From: Niveispirillum sp. SYP-B3756
GTDB lineage: Bacteria; Pseudomonadota; Alphaproteobacteria; Azospirillales; Azospirillaceae
Length of the DNA stretch: 64,000 bases
Assembly: GCF_009495745.1 (NCBI RefSeq)
Contig: NZ_WIDQ01000006.1
Coordinates: 186,001-250,000 of the forward strand
Direction: 5' to 3'
This document shows positions 58,979 through 64,000 of the stretch, piece by piece. The position numbers and the translations under genes were made by a program. The notes under the pieces were generated by a model. It searched no databases. It had not been told where the DNA came from and saw only the letters and a list, made by a program, of their open reading frames with translations. Each line of letters starts with the position of its first letter. Position 1 is the stretch's first letter.

Positions 58979-60586
58979 TCATCCCTTCCGGTTGTCCAAG
59001 CCCAGACAGCCGGGATTGATCGCCCCGTTGGGGTCCAGCACCTGCTTGATGGCACTCAGCAATTCCCAACTGGCCGGGTCGCGGCTTTCCTTATAGGGAT
59101 AGGCGCGGCCGATCTGGAAATGGCCGCAGCCGAAACGCTGGAAGATGGCGATGACGCGCTTGCGGGTGGCGGCGGCAAAGGCCTTGGCCTCCGGATTGGC
59201 CAGTTGCACGGGCAGACGGGCGGCATGGGCTGGTTCCATGGCCACATCATGGACTGGGAACTTCTCATCCGGCCAATAAAGCACCGGTTCCAGGATCAGC
59301 GCATTGGTGGACATGCTGCTGAACAGGTAACCGGTGCTGACACCAAACCGTTCAAACTCTGGTGCCAGTTCGGCAAACAGTTCCTCAAGGGCCGTGAACA
59401 GGGCCGGGGCCTGGGAGAGCGACACCTGACCATGGATGGGAATCCAGCGCTCCCCGCCCGGCCCCAGCACGCTGTTCAGCGGCGGGAAGGGCATGGCGCG
59501 GATCACCTTGGCGATGGTGTTTTCAATCTCCGTCCCGCCATGATCGGCGGCCAGTTGGCGGGCGGTCGCCATGTCATGCGCCACGGCGGCGGCACAGCGG
59601 CCTTCCGCAATGATGTGCAGCGGGTAGCTCTCCAGGTCCACGAAATTGCGGCCGGCCTTGGCCACCTTCACCGCTTCCCACAGGCCGCGCGCCAGGGATT
59701 TCTGCCGCGTCACCACGGCCCCCAGCGCCTTTACGTCGCCGGACATGGAGGCGCGCTGCATCCGCACCTTGGTCAGGCCGGGGTCGAAGGCGCACATCTC
59801 GGCGGCGATTCCGGCCCGCGCCATGGCGGCCATGGCGCGCATCAAGTCTTCACCGGTGTCGAAGGCGAAGGAGGCGTAATCTTCCGCCGCCGGGGCCTGG
59901 ATCAGCCGCAAAGTGATATGGGCCTTGATGCCAAAGACGCCGCAATCCCCGGCAAACAGCCCGGCCAGATCGGGCCCGAAATGTCGATAGAAGGGGGTTT
60001 CGCCATCGGCACCCCGCGCGCCGGTGCGCAGCACCCGGCCATCGGCCAGCACCACGCTCATCGCCACCACGCTTTCGCTGGAGGTGCCGTAATGACCGGC
60101 CCCCAACATGGCGTTCAATTGCGAAATCCCCCCACCGATGGTGGATGCCAGACCCGACATCGGCCCCCAGAAAGGTGCGCGCAATCCCAGCGGCGCCAGG
60201 GCATTGTTCAGGTCCACCCAGGTGCAGCCGGCTTCCACCGTCACCACCATATCCTCAGCCCGGATATCCAGCACGCGGTTCATCCGCTGCATATCCAGAG
60301 AGACCGTGCCGGCAACGCTGGGGATATAGCCGCTGGTGTAGCTCATGCCGGCCCCGCGGGGGGCCACGGCCACGCCCGCTTCATGCAGGGCCGCCATCAG
60401 GCGGGAGAGCTGGTCCAGATTGTCCGGGGCGACGACCAGGGAAACCGGCTCCTTCGCCTCGCTCCAGATGTCGCCGCTATGAAGGCGGCGGGTGGCCGCA
60501 TCATCATGGACATGCGCCTCCCCGACAATGCTGGCCAAAACCTGTTTCAGCGCCGGCACCGTTCCGGCCATTCCCACGTCAGGCAT
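58979..60586 (-). CDS. FAD-linked oxidase (FAD_binding_4 / VAO-type), second paralogue
   Basis: The 535-residue protein shows the motifs of the paralogue at 40353: APRGAGMSYTSGYIPS loop, GHYGTSSESVVAMSVVLADGRVL and HFGPDLAGLFAGDCGVFGIKA. The C-terminal part has QRFGCGHFQIGRAYPYKES and ends in LDPNGAINPGCLGLDN. It likely oxidises an alcohol or phenol; the electron acceptor may be O2 or a cytochrome. It is divergent from the LeuC-like gene, with the inverted repeat AGACTGA-N12-TCAGTCT between them, and heads an operon with the MDR reductase. Substrate unknown. Confidence 0.85.
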   Translation of the reverse strand: MPDVGMAGTVPALKQVLASIVGEAHVHDDAATRRLHSGDIWSEAKEPVSLVVAPDNLDQLSRLMAALHEAGVAVAPRGAGMSYTSGYIPSVAGTVSLDMQRMNRVLDIRAEDMVVTVEAGCTWVDLNNALAPLGLRAPFWGPMSGLASTIGGGISQLNAMLGAGHYGTSSESVVAMSVVLADGRVLRTGARGADGETPFYRHFGPDLAGLFAGDCGVFGIKAHITLRLIQAPAAEDYASFAFDTGEDLMRAMAAMARAGIAAEMCAFDPGLTKVRMQRASMSGDVKALGAVVTRQKSLARGLWEAVKVAKAGRNFVDLESYPLHIIAEGRCAAAVAHDMATARQLAADHGGTEIENTIAKVIRAMPFPPLNSVLGPGGERWIPIHGQVSLSQAPALFTALEELFAELAPEFERFGVSTGYLFSSMSTNALILEPVLYWPDEKFPVHDVAMEPAHAARLPVQLANPEAKAFAAATRKRVIAIFQRFGCGHFQIGRAYPYKESRDPASWELLSAIKQVLDPNGAINPGCLGLDNRKG

Positions 60587-60622
60587 GATGAACCCTGCTC
60601 CGAATCTGGATTTATTCCTTGG

Positions 60623-60648
60623 AGACTGAGCTTATCCCTCATCAGTCT
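60623..60648. promoter_or_regulatory. Inverted repeat AGACTGA-N12-TCAGTCT in the divergent promoter
   Basis: Perfect 7-bp arms lie 37-62 bp from the FAD oxidase start and about 100 bp before the LeuC-like start. It is a candidate operator for both directions. No regulator gene lies next to it. Confidence 0.4.
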
Positions 60649-60745
60649 TTTCAGCACGGTCGGCGAAGCCATTTATCCGCAAGGCGGTCAGTAAGTGCGG
60701 TTGGCGTGGCAGTCCTTGGCTTCCCCATGGTCTGGTCAGGACATC

Positions 60746-62188
60746 ATGACAGACAATGGTGCAGGACGGGGACGGGCGATGGCGACGACCCTTTACGATA
60801 AATTATGGGCCGCCCATGTGGTGGCGGAAGAGGGCAATGGCGTCTGCCTGCTCTATATCGACCGGCAGATGCTGCACGAGGTGAGCAGCCCGCAGGCGTT
60901 CGAAGGCCTGCGGGCCAAGGGCTTGCGTCCGCGCAACCCCAGCTATCATCTGGCCGTCGCCGACCATTCCGTGCCCACCCGCCACCGTGACCGCCCGATT
61001 GCCGACCCGCAGGCCCGCGCCCAGGTGGCCTTGCTGGAGGCCAATGCGCGGGAATTCGGCATTGAACTGCTGACCCTGGGCGACCCGCGCCAGGGTATTG
61101 TGCATGTCACCGGGCCGGAACAGGGTTTCACCTTGCCGGGCCTGACGCTGGTGTGCGGCGACAGCCACACGGCCACCCATGGCGCCTTCGGGGCGCTGGC
61201 CTTCGGCATCGGGTCGGGTGAATGCGAAAGCGTGCTGGCCACCCAGACCCTGCGGATGCCCAAGGCCAAGACGCTGCGGGTCAATGTCACCGGCGATCTG
61301 CCGCCGGGGGTGGGGGCCAAGGATATCATCCTGGCCGTGGTGGGCAAGCTGGGCAGCAATGGCGCCATCGGCCATGCCATTGAATATGCCGGCCCCGCCA
61401 TCCGCGCCCTTTCCATGGAAGGTCGGATGACGCTCTGCAATATGAGCATTGAGGCCGGTTCCCGTACCGGCCTTGTCGCCCCGGACGAAACCACCTTCGC
61501 CTGGTTGAAGGGCCGGCCCAAGGCGCCGAAAGGGGCCGATTGGGATGCCGCTGTCGCCTATTGGCGCACCCTGCCCAGCGATGACGGGGCGGTGTTCGAC
61601 CGGGAAATCACCCTTGATGCGACCCGGCTGGTGCCGCAGGTCAGTTGGGGCACCAGCCCGGATCAGGTGGCCGATGTCACGGGCCAGGTGCCCGACCCGG
61701 CCCGCCTGAATGATGCTGAACAGGCTGCCAAGACCGCGAAGGCGCTGGCCTATATGGGGCTGGTGCCGGGGCAGGCGCTGCGCGATGTCGCCATTGACCA
61801 TGTGTTCATCGGTTCCTGCACCAATGGCCGGATTGAGGATTTGCGCATGGCCGCCCATGTGCTGAGGGGCCGCAAGGTGGCGGCCGGGGTGACGGCGCTG
61901 GTGGTGCCGGGATCGGGTGCCGTGAAGGCCCAGGCCGAACAGGAAGGGCTGGACCGGGTGTTCCTGGAAGCCGGCTTTGAATGGCGGGAGCCGGGCTGTT
62001 CGCTGTGCGTGGCGATGAATGATGACCGGCTGCCGCCGGGGGCGCGCTGTGCCTCCACCTCCAACCGCAATTTCGAAGGGCGGCAGGGCCAGGGGGCCCG
62101 CACCCATCTGATGGGGCCGGCCATGGCAGCGGCATCGGCCATCGCCGGCCATATTGCCGACCCGCGTGATTATCTGGAGGCGGTGTAA
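60746..62188 (+). CDS. Aconitase-superfamily large subunit (LeuC-like; possible dimethylmaleate hydratase A)
   Basis: The protein has about 480 residues and is LeuC-like: [35 protein letters not shown], iron-sulfur Cys in [13 protein letters not shown] and [13 protein letters not shown], and [22 protein letters not shown] (residues ~441-462). LeuC/LeuD isomerise isopropylmalate, but relatives hydrate dimethylmaleate or citraconate. No leuA or leuB is nearby and an isocitrate-lyase-family gene follows, so catabolic use is likelier than leucine synthesis. ATG 60746 has AGGA 5 bp upstream; ATG 60779 (MATTLYDK) is the alternative. The small subunit starts 5 bp after the stop. Confidence 0.88.
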   Translation: MTDNGAGRGRAMATTLYDKLWAAHVVAEEGNGVCLLYIDRQMLHEVSSPQAFEGLRAKGLRPRNPSYHLAVADHSVPTRHRDRPIADPQARAQVALLEANAREFGIELLTLGDPRQGIVHVTGPEQGFTLPGLTLVCGDSHTATHGAFGALAFGIGSGECESVLATQTLRMPKAKTLRVNVTGDLPPGVGAKDIILAVVGKLGSNGAIGHAIEYAGPAIRALSMEGRMTLCNMSIEAGSRTGLVAPDETTFAWLKGRPKAPKGADWDAAVAYWRTLPSDDGAVFDREITLDATRLVPQVSWGTSPDQVADVTGQVPDPARLNDAEQAAKTAKALAYMGLVPGQALRDVAIDHVFIGSCTNGRIEDLRMAAHVLRGRKVAAGVTALVVPGSGAVKAQAEQEGLDRVFLEAGFEWREPGCSLCVAMNDDRLPPGARCASTSNRNFEGRQGQGARTHLMGPAMAAASAIAGHIADPRDYLEAV

Positions 62189-62193
62189 GCCCA

Positions 62194-62798
62194 TGGAACC
62201 CTTTATCCGCCTGTCCGCCGTCGCCGCCCCGTTCAACGAGGCGGATATCGACACCGATATCATCTATCCCGCCCGCTTCCTGACCATTACGGCCAAGAAG
62301 GGGCTGGGACGCTATGCCTTCCATGACCGTCGGTTTGACGGGCAGGGGCGTGAAGTGCCGGAATTCGTGCTGAACCGCGAACCCTGGCGTCAGGCCGCCA
62401 TTCTGGTGGCCGGGGCCAATTTCGGCTGTGGTTCATCGCGTGAACAGGCACCTTGGGCGCTGCTGGATCAGGGCATCCGCTGCATCATCGCCCCCAGCTT
62501 CGGCGATATTTTCCGGGGTAACTGCTATCGCAACGGCATGTTGCCGGTGGTGGTTGACGAAGCCACCCATGCCGCCCTGCTGGCCGATGCCGAGGCGGGT
62601 CTGGAACTGCATGTCGATCTGGAAGCCGGCTTCATCACCCGACCCGACGGATCGACCGTCGCCATCAGCATCGACCCGCAGAAACGCGATGCGCTGCTGA
62701 ATGGCTGGGACGAGGTGATGACCATCCTGAACCAGCGCGGCGATACCATCGCCCACTATGAAACCCAGCGCCGTCAGCGCTTTCCCTGGCTTGGTTGA
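62194..62798 (+). CDS. Aconitase-superfamily small subunit (LeuD-like; possible dimethylmaleate hydratase B)
   Basis: The 201-residue swivel-domain protein has FNEADIDTDIIYPARFLTI, GANFGCGSSREQAPWALLDQGI and the YRNGMLPVV block of LeuD. It pairs with the large subunit to form the active (de)hydratase. The gap to the large-subunit gene is 5 bp and to the lyase gene 17 bp, so the three are one operon. Substrate selectivity of small subunits depends on loop residues that cannot be judged here; isopropylmalate remains possible. Confidence 0.89.
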
Positions 62799-62815
62799 GA
62801 TAGAAAGTTAAAGTC

Positions 62816-63676
62816 ATGGCCAATCCCATCCTGCGTCAGAAACTGGCTGCCCGTCAGTTTGTCACCGCCCCCGGCATCCAGGACATGATCAGTGCGGTCA
62901 TTTCCAACAAGGTCGGCTTCGATGTCGTCTATGGCAGCGGTTATTGGACGGTGGCATCCGCCTATGGCCTGCCCGATGCCGGCATTGCCTCGGTTACCCA
63001 GATGGTGGACCGCATGGCCACGCTGGTGCGCACCTGCAACGCCGCCGTGGTGGCCGATGCCGATACCGGCTTTGGCGGGTTGCTGAACGTGCATCACACG
63101 GTGCGCGCCTATGAACAGGCGGGCGTCACCGCCATCCAGATTGAAGATCAGGAATTCCCCAAGAAGTGCGGCCACACGCCCGGCAAACGGGTGATCCCGG
63201 CCGAAGACATGGCGGAAAAGATCCGCGTCGCCGTGGATGCCCGCCAGGATGAGAATTTCCTGATCATCGCCCGCACCGATGCCCGGCAGAGCGAGGGGCT
63301 GGAAGGCGTGCTGCACCGCATGAAGCTCTATGCCGAAGCCGGTGCCGACATCCTGTTCCCCGAGGCGCTGACCAGCGACGATGAGGCACGCACCGTCACC
63401 GCCTCGGTCGACAAGCCGATGATGGCGAACATGGCCGATGGCGGCCTGACCCCCATCCGTGATGCCAAGACGCTGGAAGGCCTGGGCTATGCCATGTCCA
63501 TCTTCCCGGCCATGAACAGCCTGGTGGCCGCTGCCGCCATGGAAAAGGCCATGGAACATCTGAAGGAAACCGGCACCAGCCTGTCACCCGATATTCCGAT
63601 GTTCAACTTCCGCGAATTCTGTTCTCTGATCGGGTTCGAGGATGTTTGGGCCTTTGAGAAAAAGTGGGCCAAGTGA
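62816..63676 (+). CDS. Isocitrate lyase/PEP mutase family lyase (possible 2,3-dimethylmalate lyase)
   Basis: The 286-residue TIM barrel has the metal residues in VVADADTGFGGLLNVHHTV, the signature loop EFPKKCGHTPGKRVIP with its catalytic Cys, and ARTDARQSEGLEG. Family members cleave 2-methylisocitrate, 2,3-dimethylmalate, oxaloacetate or isocitrate, or rearrange phosphoenolpyruvate. Pairing with LeuCD-like subunits matches the dimethylmaleate hydratase and dimethylmalate lyase set that ends nicotinate fermentation, giving pyruvate and propionate. That function is an inference from gene order. Methylisocitrate lyase is the main alternative. The start is ATG 62816. Confidence 0.87.
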   Translation: MANPILRQKLAARQFVTAPGIQDMISAVISNKVGFDVVYGSGYWTVASAYGLPDAGIASVTQMVDRMATLVRTCNAAVVADADTGFGGLLNVHHTVRAYEQAGVTAIQIEDQEFPKKCGHTPGKRVIPAEDMAEKIRVAVDARQDENFLIIARTDARQSEGLEGVLHRMKLYAEAGADILFPEALTSDDEARTVTASVDKPMMANMADGGLTPIRDAKTLEGLGYAMSIFPAMNSLVAAAAMEKAMEHLKETGTSLSPDIPMFNFREFCSLIGFEDVWAFEKKWAK

Positions 63677-63681
63677 AACAG

Positions 63682-63710
63682 AAAGGGCGCCCGATGCGGC
63701 GCCCTTTTTT
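63682..63710 (+). terminator. Terminator of the LeuCD-like/lyase operon
   Basis: AAAGGGCGCC (63682-63691) pairs with GGCGCCCTTT (63698-63707), followed by TTT. Confidence 0.88.
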
Positions 63711-63754
63711 ATTAGATCCGTGTGCGTTTAATTGGAAACGCACACGGATCTAAT
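63711..63754. repeat. Perfect 19-bp inverted repeat
   Basis: ATTAGATCCGTGTGCGTTT (63711-63729) pairs perfectly with the arm at 63736-63754 across the loop AATTGG. It follows a terminator directly. It may be a second terminator for the opposite strand or a repeat element. Confidence 0.7.
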
Positions 63755-63766
63755 CCCTTGTTCAGC

Positions 63767-63813
63767 GAGCAGATTCACGCTCCAAAGCGATTCCGCTTTT
63801 CCGCGATCTGCTC
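63767..63813. repeat. Imperfect palindrome of the alphaproteobacterial GAGCA type
   Basis: GAGCAGAT (63767-63774) and ATCTGCTC (63806-63813) enclose AAGCG/CGCTT around GATTCCGCTTTTCCGC. This layout resembles common intergenic palindromes of rhizobia and relatives. The family assignment is from memory. Confidence 0.5.
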
Positions 63814-63819
63814 TAAATA

Positions 63820-64000
63820 TCAACGCGGTTGCGGTTCGGTCTTCACCTTGTCTTTCAAGCCCCGGATCAAGATGTTGGGCAGGCGGCTATTGTCCCAATC
63901 CATCCCCTTGGGCGGGTTATTGCCCAGACGCAGAGCGATCAAGCCGGTTTGCGGAGAGATGAATACCGTCTGGCTGCCATTGCCATCGAACAGGTAGAGA
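63820..64000 (-). CDS. Partial gene, C-terminus of a possible serine hydrolase (beta-lactamase-like)
   Basis: The last 59 codons are visible in the minus strand: LFDGNGSQTVFISPQTGLIALRLGNNP, then KGMDWDNSRLPNILIRGLKD, ending TEPQPR and stop at 63820. The GSQTVFISPQTGLIALRLG stretch looks like the end of class C beta-lactamase-type serine hydrolases, where the last beta strand carries such a motif. The N-terminal part lies outside the window, so the call is tentative. It is convergent with the lyase operon. Confidence 0.6.
   Translation of the reverse strand, partial: LYLFDGNGSQTVFISPQTGLIALRLGNNPPKGMDWDNSRLPNILIRGLKDKVKTEPQPR

Noticed and set aside
60746-62798. leuC and leuD of leucine biosynthesis
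   Set aside because: Kept only as an alternative: no leuA or leuB nearby and a C-C lyase gene is coupled instead.
1-64000. tRNA, rRNA, CRISPR, integrase or insertion sequence
   Set aside because: I scanned the larger gaps and saw no cloverleaf, rRNA stretch, regular repeat-spacer array or transposase frame.

Overview
The window is one contiguous piece of a high-GC bacterial chromosome. It has densely packed genes, alphaproteobacterial-type regulators (GntR, LysR, ArsR, IclR), an RpoN-type promoter and palindromic intergenic repeats of the kind common in alphaproteobacteria. The protein content best fits a metabolically versatile soil or plant-associated alphaproteobacterium, possibly a Rhodospirillales/Azospirillaceae member. 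That placement is an inference from gene style; no rRNA or tRNA gene was seen. All calls come from reading the sequence; no database search was run.

Layout: 0-2 kb holds housekeeping genes (partial def, rmuC). 2-9.8 kb is a divergent catabolic unit: caiB-isochorismatase-gntR on the minus strand, and HMG-CoA-lyase-like gene, hyuA, hyuB on the plus strand. Two identical TGTATACA palindromes lie between the two arms. 10-16 kb carries a soluble PAS chemoreceptor, a stand-alone Lrp/AsnC ligand domain, a DEAD-box helicase, an alpha/beta hydrolase, and an Old Yellow Enzyme gene divergent from an ArsR regulator. 16.5-20 kb is a secreted family-2 glycoside hydrolase.

20.3-30.5 kb is a guanidine utilisation operon. 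It has a sigma-54 promoter, a guanidine-I (ykkC) riboswitch with a visible Shine-Dalgarno-sequestering platform, an ABC transporter, two urea-carboxylase-associated proteins (probable carboxyguanidine deaminase), a urea/guanidine carboxylase and an allophanate hydrolase. Together these would convert guanidine to ammonia and CO2. Three copies of an ~85-bp palindromic repeat lie in the operon, one of them inside the carboxylase reading frame. 30.6-35.6 kb holds a small membrane protein, a LysR regulator and a branched-chain acyl-CoA set (3-hydroxyisobutyryl-CoA hydrolase, 3-hydroxyisobutyrate dehydrogenase, malonyl-CoA synthetase-like).

35.7-63.7 kb is accessory and oxidation-rich. It starts with a B12-binding radical SAM protein and a LodA/LodB pair (CTQ quinoprotein oxidase plus maturation flavoprotein). 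A methyltransferase / 114-aa unknown / FAD-oxidase operon follows, then two aldehyde dehydrogenases, an IclR regulator and a salicylate-hydroxylase-like monooxygenase. Next comes an export module: Tat amine oxidase, cytochrome b561-cytochrome c fusion, Tat hydrolase and Tat DUF1838 protein. After it are two MFS transporters (the first with a probable N-terminal frameshift), a calycin-like unknown, a quinone oxidoreductase, a second FAD oxidase and a LeuC/LeuD/isocitrate-lyase-family trio resembling the dimethylmaleate route. The substrate of this island is not known. The window ends in a partial gene, possibly a serine hydrolase. Three copies of a multi-hairpin repeat with covarying stems lie between genes.
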